DNA of 64,000 bases from Harmothoe impar. Its lineage: Eukaryota > Annelida > Polychaeta > Phyllodocida > Polynoidae. Under the pieces are notes generated by a model. The model saw only the letters and a program-made list of their open reading frames with translations, had not been told where the DNA came from and made no database searches. This document shows positions 46,747-58,812 of the stretch, piece after piece (positions within the stretch are counted from its first letter, which is position 1; each line of letters begins with the position of its first letter). The stretch covers positions 27,427,955-27,491,954 of the forward strand of contig OX381704.1 in assembly GCA_947462335.1 (NCBI GenBank), read 5' to 3'. The translations under genes were made by a program, and so were the position numbers.

Positions 46747-48777
46747 TGCAGTCAACAGTAAAGCAATGACTTAATTTACTCACTTTACATTCAGCTTTAG
46801 ACAAGTTTAGCTACTTCAATTGAAGATTTCTTTAGTAAAGCTCTTGAGAACCAAATAGTAACGATTGATTGTTTTCTTGATTATACAGCAACATTAAAAA
46901 TTAGAACTTACTATTACACTAATTAATATGTTTTCTTATGCACATTTATCAGCATGTAGGCCTTAAAACATCATCATCAGTAGAAATACAAAAGGCGTTC
47001 TAGATCTAAATGTAGTCCCTGGAGAGACAGCCAGTTCTCACATCCCAGGGGGTATGTGTGCGGATGCCCGTGTAAAGCATCGGTCATTATACAAGTAGCA
47101 GCTAATTAGTCGGGCCTCCTGCTCATATCAGCCTCATTAAGTACCACTTGGAAGCATCACCACTTCGTTATCCTCACCTGGACCCCATCTTGAAGCCTCC
47201 CCTTACACCCTCCTTGTAGTGGCTAGCCCTGCTTCAGAGCCCCCCCCCCCCCGCCCCTCCATCCACCCACAACCACCACCTTACCCAACCCCTTATAATG
47301 GGATCGATCATAATACAACGCAGATCGCTATTGGAGGAAGTGGGAAGGTGGGTGATGGGGAGGGATTGGAGCATAGAGCCGTGCTAATAGTATAGGCTGA
47401 GCGCCTCTCTCCCCAGCGGAGCCTGATATGATACAGGAGGAGAGGGAGTGAGCTGAGTGGATTAACGTAACTCACAGGCTTGACAACTTGCCACCCACTG
47501 TTATATTATCACACCTATATAGGAGCAATTAGAAGCATCCTCCATTTCCAAGGAATAAGGGCATCGCCATAAGCGTACCAGGAAGAAAACTATTGATCAA
47601 TGGTATTTCTGTGAATTATGCCAAGCAAAACAGCCACCCGTATATATATGGTAGGTTACGATACAATCAGGAATAATGCATCGCATCGTGGAATGATATA
47701 AATCAAGTAGGACGTTCCCAAATTTTCAGGTACTGGCACCTCAGTTCAGAAAGAGACACATTGTCTACAGAATTGTATAACAACAACGTAACCTAATTCA
47801 TATTCTGAAACGAATAGACAAACAGAAACGGTATTCTGAATAGTGTAGATAACCATTTATCCTGGCTATATTGAATCAATTCGTGAAACGCAGATTTTAC
47901 TTGGTCCAAATGCCCCATTTCCTTTGACTACTGCTATTTCACTGATGTTTACCTCTAGTCTTATAGCTAGTTATCGTAGGTTTATTTCCCATTTGATATT
48001 CTATACTATACATTTGGATGTTAGAAATGATCTTACAGTGGATATAAATGATTCCAATTTGGTCTCCAAATAATATGGCCGTTACACCCTTCGGATCTCC
48101 ATTTCAGCACATCATTGTTAAGGCATGGCTGATTAGTGTCCATAAGAATTTCATTTCCAATTGTCCCAGCTTTTATGCGAATAGATCGAATTTTAAGTTG
48201 AAAGTCGTTAAGGGCTGTTCGGAATAACAACTGCATAATCCATCGCCAGACTCTTGGTTAAAATCGGCTTCGAGTGTTTACGCGAGCAGGAAGAACAGTC
48301 TGGGTGGACTGGGAGATATTTTCTTACAGATTAACCGAAAAATTGACACCACAGGCAAAGAATAATGGAGGCGGACAAAATAATTTGCGAAAACTGATGG
48401 CACTATTATCTTTTTGTCCTGGAATCATCCCAAAACCAAGGCTCTGAGAAAGCGAAGAACTTGCAAATCCCAGGCCCGGAGCCCTAAATCTTTGTTCTGG
48501 CGGTAACCCATCGGTTGGAATGTCCTTCACTTCATCTTCTCTTCAATTTTATTTATCTATCTGGATAGGAGAGCGGTAATACAAGAAAGCTGCTTTAAGC
48601 CGTGACTAAGTCGGGACTGATTGAAAACAAGGAAAGCGCCCACATCTCCAGCAGAGCTTATGATCCTATGACAAGAAAGTGAGGGAAAAAACACCGGAAG
48701 TGCCCATAAAGCAGGCCTATCCTGGCGACCTCCGGCCGGAAACGACGACACACGCGCACGTGGACCGTGAGAGATTC
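46747..48777. other. Non-coding stretch upstream of the candidate first exon
   Basis: Holds a poly(C) of 13 near 47240 and otherwise unique DNA. The last 100 bp become CpG-rich towards 48778. Confidence 0.4.
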
Positions 48778-48892
48778 ATGTGGACCAGGAGGCACCTCGT
48801 TGGATCTTTGATCTCCTGCCTTTACTTAGTTAACGCGGCGCGCGCCCTGGAGAACTACTCCTGCTATTGGTGTGAAGCCAGGTTGGATGAGA
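48778..48892 (+). CDS. Candidate first coding exon of a small secreted or GPI-type protein
   Basis: The ATG at 48778 starts an N-terminus with two arginines, then the hydrophobic stretch LVGSLISCLYLV and a small-residue site NAARA, a good signal peptide with likely cleavage before LENYSCYWC. The CYWC pair, with a further Cys 17 residues on in the uninterrupted frame, recalls the start of Ly6/three-finger domains (CYxC). A strong donor-like GTGAGT at 48893 would end the exon after about 38 codons; the frame also runs on to a stop at 49113. The context is CpG-rich. I could not find the following exon or a DxCN-type Ly6 end. It could be chance. Confidence 0.3.
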
Positions 48893-50017
48893 GTGAGTTA
48901 TACAATGTACTACATCCTTGTAGCGACCACACCTATATAGCCTCCCATAAACCCACCCTGGAGGATGGACGTTCAGGACTGATAAACGGCCAGAGTAACA
49001 CCAACGTAAGCCAACACCTTACTGGAGGCAATAAACAGCCCCAATGCCGCACGCCACCAGGGGTGAACTGCTTCCAGGAGGTACGGGCTGAAGGGGTCTG
49101 GGAATTCAGTTGATTGCTTAAGGATACCAGTGGGAGGTTCTCAGAAGCCCCTGACAGGGAGACACTTATCCAGACAAAATGTCTGTGTGGGTGGGATGGA
49201 CCAGATTGGAAAAAATGTCTATTTCATTTTTATCTGTTTCTTTAGCTGCTGTCACCCTCATATAACTCTGTCTCTGTACCTACTCTTGTGTCAGGTGTTT
49301 GTGATGTTGCCATGGTGATATTTCATGTCTTGACTCACTTGACATTCTTCCTACAGGAAGCCCCCGTCATTATCATTATCATATCATCTATTTCATTCAG
49401 AATATTACCCAGAAAAGTTAGAAATTGCTCTGGCATATAATCTTAATGAGATGAACACTGTATAAGATTATGATATAATATGGTGTAACTGATATATCCT
49501 ATTCCTACAAATGACAGAATAATGGCACTTATTCTTTCCAGCCACCTCCAATTTAAAATTGTGAATACAGTTACATAGTGCCTTGTCTGTGGTGCTAATT
49601 CTATTCACATCGCACACAAAACTGTGACCTTAATCGCTGAACCAACAAGGCTTGTCCCGTTTTTATATCACACCCTGTCTCATACGGTCTCTCACATGGC
49701 CTATTAATATAAAACCATTTCCCATACAAGTCACACCGTACCAGCCTCACCCCTCTACCCAAGAGGATCCCCGGCTTCTCCCCCATCCCTTAAGTATGTG
49801 CCGCATAGAGTATAGTCACAGCGTGTTATCCCATCTGCCGAATAGCCTGCCTCAGGTTCGCACCTTGGGCGTCTGTTACACGGAAGGCCTCCACACAGAG
49901 AGAAGTAAAGGCGTCACCATGACTCTTTTACAATATTCAACTCTAGTCAAAAGAATCATGATGAATCTGTCGGAGGGGGTCACAGCTACTCCAGTCATAG
50001 CCCTTGGCCCTTGTACA
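48893..50017. other. Probable intron or intergenic stretch
   Basis: Open frames at 49130-49318 and 49652-50023 have no recognisable domain. No repeat termini seen. Confidence 0.35.
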
Positions 50018-50125
50018 ACTTGACTCCACCTTCAGTGCAGAGTCAAGTGCAGTTGACTCTGCCCACAACAGATTCATTGGTCGTTTGACTCTTCATAAAG
50101 AGTCAAATAAAAAATGTGTTGACTC
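50018..50125. repeat. Cluster of TTGACTC/GAGTCAA words forming hairpins
   Basis: Six TTGACTC words on either strand occur in about 105 bp. TTTGACTCTT at 50084-50093 and AAGAGTCAAA at 50098-50107 form a perfect 10-bp stem with a 4-base loop; GAGTCAA (50040) and TTGACTC (50053) form another. A similar pair lies at 50676-50694. It may be the end of a TIR element. Confidence 0.7.
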
Positions 50126-50699
50126 TGTATAGTTGCATATGAAAATTTGTTTAAAGTCTAAATAATATGGTTTAAAGATACCAATGGAAAAGCTTTCCAG
50201 TTGACTTACCTGAACTGAATGTGGTGAAAAACTATACAACATTCCAAGAACATCAACAGTATACAGCATAGTCACCGTATTGGTGAGTATATGAAATAAC
50301 CATAAGGCTGGGGGGCACTACCTGTCTGACATATAATGTATGGCACTGTTTACTACAACATATAGACCTATGATATTGACATCAGATGTATGTGGCCAAT
50401 GGTCTACAGAATGTAGTATGTGTGAGGCTTAGCCCTCTCACACAAGAAGTAGCAGACATGAAAACATGTCTTGTTATTGACCTGTCTTGGACAATAACCT
50501 CATCTACTCACTTCTCTCACAGGCCGCACCTGGAATATCCACTAATTATAGACACCTGTTGCCCCCACTCTACCCTGACACAAGTACACAATCCACCTTT
50601 CCTGCATACCACTAATATAGTCAAATATTGGTACTGACGTTTCCTCTTTTGCTGTTGACTGTTCAGGAACTGAGAGTCAAACTCATTTGACTCCTCTCT

Positions 50700-52608
50700 A
50701 CAGGCGTGACGTGGGAGACAAACCATGACTCTGGCTGTCAGAGTTGTGGCGACTGCTTTACTTTTCTCTGTGCAGCAGTTATGTTGACCCACGGCCGGGT
50801 CAGTCTCTCTGCTATACAGTGAGTAGGTCGTACTAAAAGGATGGCTTCCCAGCACCCCAAGCATCACAGAAATCTAAGTTTTTGTTTTGTTTTTGTTTTT
50901 GTAACTTCTCTAAAGAGAAGATAATACATCTTGACAAATATTGGCGCAATCAAAGCATAGTGTCAATAATCCAGAGAACTAGAAATAACTTGCATTTTCG
51001 CAAATTTGTAACTACACAAATGTGAACTTTGTTCGCAAAAGCCTCCCTTTCTCACCCCACCCCCACCCCTGTTAAAGCAATGATGCCTCTGTTCCTATTC
51101 GTGAGAAAAAGGTATCGTGGTGAGGAAGTTTAAGCGCTCCACACAGTATGGAATAACCAAGTATTCATAGTAGAAGTATAAAAACGGCCAGTCACTGCAT
51201 TGAAAAGCAGTACACCAAGGTAATCCCCAGGGAATAAAGCTCTTTAAACGTTCTAACCATGACTGTGCAACAATCAGGTTTTGTTAATGTTGTTATTAAA
51301 GGACATGGGTACATGCCTGGGTTCGTTCAATTTATCGAGGATTTTCATATCAAAGAGCCGCTGACAGTTGTGTAAAGCATCGGAGTCAGCTGGCCATAAG
51401 AAATGTCTGAAAAGCGTTTTTCAGGTTACTGAGGTAGCCTGACCCCATTGTAAAACAGAGCTGACCCCAACTTTTTAACAGCAATGCCCAACCATTTCTT
51501 GCTGACCACAGTTCCTGAAGCATTTCGTGCGACATTGTGACAAGCCGCGAGTCGCTGAGGCAATTTGAGACCCATTTCTGTAAAAGAAAAGAATTAATTC
51601 AAAACCGAATCTTGAGACCATATTGCTTTAGGCAAACCTCTTGTCCTTGGCCTATTCATAATTATCTTCAGGCAGAAAAGTATAATGACATGTGCATGCA
51701 GAGGTGTCATGTCTCCAATCACCGAAGTACACATAACAGTTGCAAGAAGAGAGGACACCGATTATTATTGTAAATGAAGTCGTGATGAGGAATAGTGAAA
51801 GCTCTGGCCACACATGCCTGTGCACAGGCTACATGTCCAACTCAGGAAACACCCATGACCTGCTGCCGGAGCTGCTCACCACTAACTCATTACAGGCACA
51901 TCTGTAGCCCCAGCATGTGGCGTCCCACAAACACTGAGCAGGTCGCGGTGTGGGAGGCAGAGAGCTGCTCACGTCGGGTTATTCCTCTTTGATTCATCCC
52001 CCCGATGTTCTCCATTCACAGAAGCTACCTTAAATCAACAGTCCTTTTGTATTTTTACTCAGAGTACCTCCACAGCAGTTGCGTGGGCATAACCGATATC
52101 AAATGCAAACGTTCCCACGAATACTTTTGATGCTTATTGCTTGCCCTTTTTGGTAGTTGTTTTAAAAGCCGAATGGACAGTGTTGCGACCGTAATATCAG
52201 GGATGTGAGTTGGAAATTGTAAAACTGTAAAACTGTATTTGAATACATAAATGAAGCACCAAATTAAAGTTCAACAGTTTGAGAACTTTTTTGTCCAAAG
52301 TACCCCTAGTGCATTGACAAACCTGAGGAGGCCTGGGGGTATACCCACTCGGGAACATTATTGGAAGTCTAGAAGCCAAATGCTGCATTCCGTAAAGAAC
52401 GACATTGTATTTTGAAGAAACCTAGTGTTATATTTGGCCTAAAAGTGAGTAAACCCTACATAAGTAGGTCAACTTTGTCTTTATCCCTGCTGAGTTTAAT
52501 ATTTGATATTTTCACTAATATTTTCTTTTTGGTGGATACTTAGTTACTATGATACGTCACGTCTTATAACTAGATTTCCCCGCTAATCTCTTTAGGTCTA
52601 TGATAGTA
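50700..52608. other. Non-coding stretch
   Basis: Contains two GAGCTGCTC words at 51868 and 51963. No exon recognised. Confidence 0.4.
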
Positions 52609-52711
52609 TCCCCGTGAGCAACGTTATACAACGTTTTTCTATTGCTCATTATCGTTGCATAACGTTAAAAAACGTTATTCTGACGTAAAATAACCTATTT
52701 TGGTTAGCTGG
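52609..52711. mobile_element. Diverged copy of the AACGTTAT MITE
   Basis: Shares ACGTTATACAAC, CGTTATTCTGACGTAAAATAAC-like sequence (one base from 19575-19720) and the terminal GTTAGCTGG with the better copy. Its left terminus is degraded. Confidence 0.75.
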
Positions 52712-52916
52712 TATCACTTAATGATGTTTTTACAGAATCACGACCGATGCATATCCGTGGAATCTGTCTGTTTGTGAGGCAGGGTATTACTAGATTACTG
52801 TCACGTGTGTACTGCACAAGTGGGAATCTGTTTGTTGGGCAGCAGGGCATTATTGCACACTACATTTCAGTAATTCTTCTTCCCACTTCAAAATGGTAGG
52901 TAATGCTGTTAAAGCA

Positions 52917-53000
52917 TATATATAAAGGGCCCGTGTGAGGCACGCTAGTTCCCATTCACACCAACATGTAACGCCACCGGCGCAGGGTCATTGGTGGAGG
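52917..53000 (+). promoter_or_regulatory. TATA box candidate promoter
   Basis: TATATATAAAGGGC shares the 12-mer TATATAAAGGGC with 21636-21647. It is followed by moderately GC-rich DNA with GGCGCAGG and CACGTG. No clear coding start follows. Confidence 0.25.
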
Positions 53001-53428
53001 GCAGTGCCCGCTCATCCCATCATCTGCTAGGTCACGTGGTCACGCAGCCGGAAGCAGACGACATTTGTCAGCGTCTGAATCGACTTTTTACTTCGTCCCT
53101 TTGGCTCCCGCAGAATGGCTTTTCATCAAAAATAACACAGACAACAAAATCTGCCGGACACTTTCCTTTGCCAAATTGATGAAGGTCAATGTCACGTTCG
53201 TTGATTAACTTGAAGCCAGACAATTTAACCGTTTGGGTGTTATGAAAGGGAAAATGCATGTACGAATCTTCCTGTAGCTGATTAACCCTTTAAAGACAGC
53301 ATGATACCTTTACCCTTAGGAGCCCAGTGGCGTGAAAATGGCGTATTTTGCACATATTTAATAGTCAAGGATAATGTCCTGGAACAAATCCATGGTTATA
53401 CTTATTTGGGGGTCACACTTGACTCTAA

Positions 53429-54667
53429 GGGGTGATCCATTTAGTATGTCACGCCCGAGGGGGTGGGGGGGTCTTTTTTTTGTGTGACAAAGTGTTACGA
53501 GGGGATGGGGGGGTGTATAGGATTATGTGACGTCACACTTTCAGATTTTTTAAAAACCATATATTAAATAAATTCTGTATAATTAGTGATATCTCCAGGC
53601 TAAAAACATGCTGGTGGTTGTAGTAGACCTACAACTACCAGCCCCATCCACTATAGACAGGTCAGCCTTCATCATCCTTCATCTGCTTAACTGACCTTGG
53701 TTCCATGCAATCACTGTAGAGAGTAACACAAGATCCCATATGTACATGGATGTGAGACTGGCAAGGTTATATTTTGAATAAGACGCCCCTTGCCATGGGT
53801 CTGCTTTTCCCAAGAAATCCCCCTCACAAGGGCTACTTTTCACCAAAACCATCCTCAACAAGAGTCTCTTTTCTGAGATTTCAACAAAATCTGTAAAAAC
53901 AAGGGTCACTTTTCTGAGATCTCAGCAACAAAGGTCACTTTTTACTAAAAATCCCTTTTACCAAGAGTCACTCCTCAGAGCATTTGCTTAAACCTAGACA
54001 CAAAAATCTCCCCCATTAAGGGTCACTTATTACGTCACCCAGGGAAAGGGTTGCTGGAGAGCCAGCCACATACCTGTGTTGAAATAAAATTGAGTGCCCC
54101 CTCCCCCAGGTAGCAGTACCATGCAGCACACCTTTTATAGGGCACCTAATGTTGTCGTAATTTTATCTCCGTTTCTAACAAAAAATACCCAGATCTAAGT
54201 TGGCCTAAAGAGGTCCTGGATCCAATATTTTATAGCCCAAATCTCGATATTAGTGGAGATATATGAAGACAAAAAATGTCACCCATCCTTCAAGCCTGCA
54301 GGTGATAATATGGGAAGCCCAGAAGCGCCCGGAAATTGGCCATCATGTGACCAGACTTAGGCGCCCTATTCCTGTGACCACTTGCAAGAATCCATGGATC
54401 AAGGCCACAAAAATCTATAGGGTGCCACCAATATTAATATAATTTTGTTATTGCCTCTTTGAACAGTTGTAATCTGAAAAGGTTCTAATCGATAAGGTAC
54501 ATCATGCCTAATAACATCACTATTTGTAAGGGGGGGGGGGGGTGTCAGCAGATTTGTGACATACTTTTCTGGGGGGTGTTTGGAGAAGTGTGACAAAGTG
54601 TGACATGGGGGTGGGGGGGGTGTTCAAAATGGCCCAAAAAAGCGTGACATACTTAATGGATCACCCC
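53429..54667. mobile_element. 1,239-bp Harbinger-like non-autonomous element (TAA target site)
   Basis: The ends GGGGTGATCCATT and AATGGATCACCCC (allowing one base) are inverted repeats continuing as TAGTATGTCACG and CGTGACATACTTA. TAA flanks both sides (53426-53428, 54668-54670), the 3-bp duplication typical of PIF/Harbinger. No transposase remains. G-rich 'GTGTGACAAAGTGT' segments lie near both ends, and a TGACGTCA lies at 53528-53535. Confidence 0.9.
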
Positions 54668-54970
54668 TAACCTCAAGTTTAAAAACCACATTGCCAATCT
54701 CCATAGGTGTGGAAAGTAAAATGTGAGACAACTCGCAAAGCCGCAAATTCATCCTGAAACAGCCATCCACATATACAAATACGAATTCCTTCCAGCATTG
54801 GAATATGGCAGTGTCATCTATACACCGAGCAGCAATGACAGCCTCCAAACCCCCCCATACTCTCCAAAACTACACAGATTCACTCCCATAACACACTAAC
54901 TTGGTTCATAAGTTTGCCATGTTGAACATGTTGGAAGACAAGAGTAACAAGGGGACAAATTTAGGGATTT

Positions 54971-56010
54971 TACGGCAAAGCCGTAGTGGCTTTGGGTTTT
55001 ATAGGATTGTTATGAACTACAGGTGAGAAAACGAGGGGGCATAGATTTATAATTTTTGGTGTTTCTGGGGTTCTTATGCAATTCATGTATGGCATAACAA
55101 TAGAATCCAATATGTGCCAATGGAATCAAATAGGTACCAATGCACCTCTATTGATGCCTATGCAAATACCATCTTGGCAGCCATCTTGAAAATTACCTGG
55201 ATCAAAAATCGGAGCCTACAAATGGATTCTACACCCCAGAAAACCCTATTATACATGTGTCATACAAGGACATCGGACAATCTTGAGTATTTGGTGGCCA
55301 TCTTGGAAATTTCTCGGATTGAAAATCTGAGCCTGAAAATGGATTCTACAGGATAGAGGCAGGAGGAGGAGAGGGCAGATGCAGGAGGAGAGGGCAGATG
55401 CAGGAGGAGGAGGAGAGGGCACAGGGAGGCACAGGGAGGAGGAGGGGGCACAAGGAGGACTTGTGATGGCCTAACTTTAAACACTGTAAAATATTATTTC
55501 AGGGTTGGTGCATGTGTGTGTGGGGTGGGGGAGGGGTAATTATGTTGGACTTCACAGTTTGTCTTTGGGCGGGCTTGAGTGATTTTAAGAGCCACCCTGG
55601 ACCCACTCAACTTCTAGTATAGGTCCTGTATGTGCATAGTATGGGAATTGGCATTGACATTGACAGCTTGACTTGACATAGGAGTCAACAGTTATTAGGC
55701 TGGTACCTATCCTTGCCATTGACAGCCACACTAGAGAACTCAAAATATGGCTGTTCACAAGATGTCTAGGCCTTACCACAAGGTACATTGGTTCTACATG
55801 TAGTAACTGAAAACAAGATCTAGGATAAATTAGTCTTGCACATGCCTACAAGGACACATGGGGATACCAGTCCTAAGCAAGGGTTAAGGGCCAGCTAGGG
55901 CTATATCTAACAATGAACAAGGGGGCCTATGCTAGTCTTTTCTTGTCAAAAAGCTGACACACTGGTCAGTGGTGTAAATGGCTTTGGGGACAAGGTCCCA
56001 AAGCCAATAA
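54971..56010. other. About 1-kb insertion within the LINE tail, nature uncertain
   Basis: It separates LINE pieces 2 and 3. The inverted words TGGCTTTGGG (54988) and CCCAAAGCCA (55996) could be short TIRs. Inside, two related segments (about 55165-55230 and 55295-55350) share CATCTTG, GATTCTACA and AATCTGAGCCTG/AATCGGAGCCTA words, followed by an AGGAGG purine-rich tract (55360-55457). Confidence 0.45.
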
Positions 56011-56260
56011 TAATCTACTAAAGATGATGTTCAGGAGATCCAAACAGGATCTCTACCTTGACAAGAGAGACTTGCAGATACTGTCTCATCACGTTCCCAA
56101 AGTAAAGGTCCCCAGCCATAAAATTACAATGCGCCAAAAGTCCTTCACATATAGAGATCCCAATAATTGGAATGACCCACACCAAGATACGAGAAACATA
56201 GACAACTATAGCTCCCTTTCTAGCGTTCAGAAAGAAGGGCTCAGACAATTACTTATTTAA

Positions 56261-56937
56261 GATATCAAAATTAAGTCTATAGTGTTAAGATACATCCTTC
56301 ATTCCTCATCCTGCGCTCATGAATATATACCAACCAGATTGTACTGACTGTGCATTACCCCGAGCACTGCAAGGATAACATTAGAGGTTTTGTGGGCTTG
56401 TTCTCCCAGAACCATTTTGAAAGTCTAGACTAGAAATATTCTGGAGCATTTAATCACATAATATTTTATGGCTCAAGTTTGCATTCAATCATTAGGTTTG
56501 GGAATGATTATTTGGTAACACTGTGCAAACGACATGAAAAAAAAATGCGGGCAGAGCTACTTGACTAGACTCATTGAATCCAAAAATGATGGTAAGAAAT
56601 ACCCGCAAGTCTCAGTTTCATGATATTCCAACTATGATTATTTGTCAGGCTCATACTGAATATATGGGACAACCAATACCCAGGGACTGCATCCATTCAG
56701 AAATGTCAATTTTGTTCACCTGACAGAGATAACATGACAGTGACTCTGAATCACATTTAGTGGTAAGTGACCAGAAAAAAAGACAGGATTCTACACTGTT
56801 TTGAATCTAAAATATGATAGCATTTCATTTTATATCATTTTTATAGTAACAATTCTGTATACTTGGAGACGGTGCCATTGCATTATATAAGTTAATTGTG
56901 TACTTTCAATGGGTACTACCTCCCTCCTCATACCTAC
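56261..56937. other. Non-coding gap
   Basis: AT-rich with no exon or element recognised. Confidence 0.4.
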
Positions 56938-57304
56938 CTGGGATTCCGCTAGGACTTTTTGCATTAGTCAATTTGGCGAATTTGTATCAATTTTGATTAG
57001 CCAAATTAGATATCAATTAGCCAAACCTTTTCACTGAAATATATTCTTGGATTTGTTCCCAACAGTTAACAGTTACAGTTTAAAGTCCAAATATTGCAGT
57101 CCTTCACCTTCCAGTCTTGATTCTATTGGAACCATCCTTATTGCATTAAAATATACTATTGGTATTGGGGTAAACCCCACAGTACGAGCTTAACAGTCTC
57201 ACAATCACAATTAGCCAATTTGGCGAATTTTCAGTCGATAGCATTAGCCAAAATGAACTTTGATTAGCCATTGGCGATTTGGCCAGTGGCTAGCGGAATC
57301 CCAG
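56938..57304. mobile_element. 367-bp MITE with CTGGGATTCCGCTAG termini
   Basis: The 15-bp termini CTGGGATTCCGCTAG and CTAGCGGAATCCCAG are perfect inverted repeats. Inside, AATTTGGCGAATTT and TTAGCCAAA words recur on both strands near each end. No gene, no certain target duplication (CCTAC against CCTAG outside). Confidence 0.85.
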
Positions 57305-57939
57305 CCTAGATATGTTACTGCTATAATGCACACACACACAGGTACCGTAAATTCCCGCGTACTACCCGCATCTCGCATATAACCCGCACCCCCAACTCAG
57401 GAGAATCCTTATGCTAGTCCCGCGCCTGGTTCCGATGCTCTTCATAGGCGCCAGTGATGGCTGATTTATGGCCTGTCAATCATCCAGGTTCAGACCCTTC
57501 CTACCAGAGGGCACACATACTGGTCAAAGATTGCTTTGGTCTACTGTGTCTACAGGACTGCAGTATTGTGTGTGTGTGGGGGGGGGGGGGGTACCGGTAA
57601 TTACCCCTATACAATGTACTTATAATGTAGATCTGTTAGGTACTTGGGGTGTATAGGTCGAGTTACATATACAGTCCTACTAGTACTACGTCACAGTGTG
57701 GGCAAACAGAGGCATCAGGTGCTTAGGTAACCTCACCGTGATAGCTATATACCAAGGTCATTACATTAAAATCCAATTTAATTGTGCCAGTGTTTTAGTG
57801 ATATAGCACGTTCACTATACAATATAATGCCTTAGATATATACATATATTCATGTTTCCCCCCCCCCCCCCGCACCTCTCATATAAATAGAAACAATCAA
57901 GTATATAACTCGACCTTATAGTGCCTGTACAACCAGACC
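57305..57939. other. Non-coding gap with poly(G) and poly(C)
   Basis: Contains TACCGTAAATTCCCGCG and CGCATATAACCCGCACC (57344-57391), words resembling TIRs of DNA transposons seen in several animals, and poly(G) of 14 (57578) and poly(C) of 14 (57858). Confidence 0.4.
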
Positions 57940-58110
57940 CTTAAATTTGACACGGCGACGTGGGCCGTTTTTGGCCTTAGTGACATGGGACATGAGGAAA
58001 AAATAGATAGTGACATGGGACATGGGGCATTTCTTAAATTCGATATGGCGACATGGCCATCTCTTAAAATCGATATGGTGACATGGCCATTTCTTAAAAT
58101 CGACATGGGA
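57940..58110 (+). repeat. Degenerate minisatellite of about 31 bp
   Basis: Units around TTCTTAAAATCGATATGG and TGACATGGCCA repeat four to five times, mixed with GTGACATGGGACATG words. The open minus frames here are repeat artefacts. Confidence 0.75.
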
Positions 58111-58337
58111 CATGGGGACCCCCCATCAAGGGCCCCAGTGTAGTGAGGTACATGTATCCAGGGTTGTTGACCCGTAACGCCAACTCAGCAAGTCTGGCAG
58201 GCGGCGGTCAAGTAGTATGTACCTCGCCACCTCATGAGGTGGGTGAGGGTTACAGAGGTGGCGTGGGTGAAATGAACAACTGTGTAATTAAAGTCAGTGA
58301 CGCAGAAAATGCTGAAAGTCCCCTATCCCTACAGACT

Positions 58338-58664
58338 GGATTCCGCCCTCCTACTGCTACTACCACCACTCCATGTACCCCTCCTCCTCTATCCCTAAAG
58401 ACATCTCAGCACTGGATTCCGCCCTCCTACTGCTACTACCACCACTCCATGTACCCCTCCTCCTCTATCCCTACAGACATCTCAGCACTGGATTCCGCCC
58501 TCCTACTGCTACTACCACCACTCCATGTACCCCTCCTCCTCTATCCCTACAGACATCTCAGCACTGGATTCCGCCCTCCTACTGCTACTACCACCACTCC
58601 ATGTACCCCTCCTCCTCTATCCCTACAGACATCTCAGCACTGGATTCCGCCCTCCTACTGCTAC
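58338..58664 (+). repeat. 76-bp tandem repeat, four full units and a partial
   Basis: Units start at 58338, 58414, 58490, 58566 and 58642 with GGATTCCGCCCTCCTACTGC. Only one difference (CTAAAGAC against CTACAGAC) is seen, so it is young. Since 76 is not a multiple of 3, frame changes with each unit and it is not a protein repeat. Confidence 0.97.
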
Positions 58665-58812
58665 AGGGGGGGGGGGGGGGAGGGGGGGAGGAGACATGCC
58701 TCGCTAATCTGCACCCCCCCCCCCCCCCTGTAACCCCCACCCACCTCATTTACTGACCTCGCTGACCATTCCCGTTTCTGGACACTCCCAGGCAGGGCGG
58801 GGGGGGGGGGGG
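58665..58812 (+). repeat. Poly(G) 15, poly(C) 15 and poly(G) 14 within 150 bp
   Basis: Poly(G) at 58666-58680, poly(C) at about 58714-58728 and poly(G) at 58799-58812. The G and C tracts can pair in the same strand to make GC-only hairpins. Confidence 0.9.

Larger units (their letters stand above)
53330..56260 (+). mobile_element. LINE reverse-transcriptase 3' half, split by insertions
   Basis: Three collinear pieces of a non-LTR retrotransposon RT are visible. Piece 1 (about 53372-53428) reads EQIHGYTYLGVTLDS, the conserved YxYLGV motif after the palm. Piece 2 (54668 to about 54960) continues LKFKNHIANLHR, then IHIYKYEFLPALEYGSVIY, the usual 'IYK..vlP.LEYgs' motif. Piece 3 (56024-56260) reads like the C-terminal tail with RQKSFTYRDPNNWND, matching the common RSF.YR.P..WN pattern, and ends at a stop. 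Between pieces 1 and 2 sits a TIR element (53429-54667); between 2 and 3 about 1 kb of other DNA. Piece 2 has its own frameshift. The 5' part, with the catalytic YADD, is missing. This copy is dead. Confidence 0.85.

Noticed and set aside
58143..58756. Leucine/proline-rich 196-codon frame
   Set aside because: The 76-bp unit changes frame at each copy, so the peptide is not a true protein repeat.
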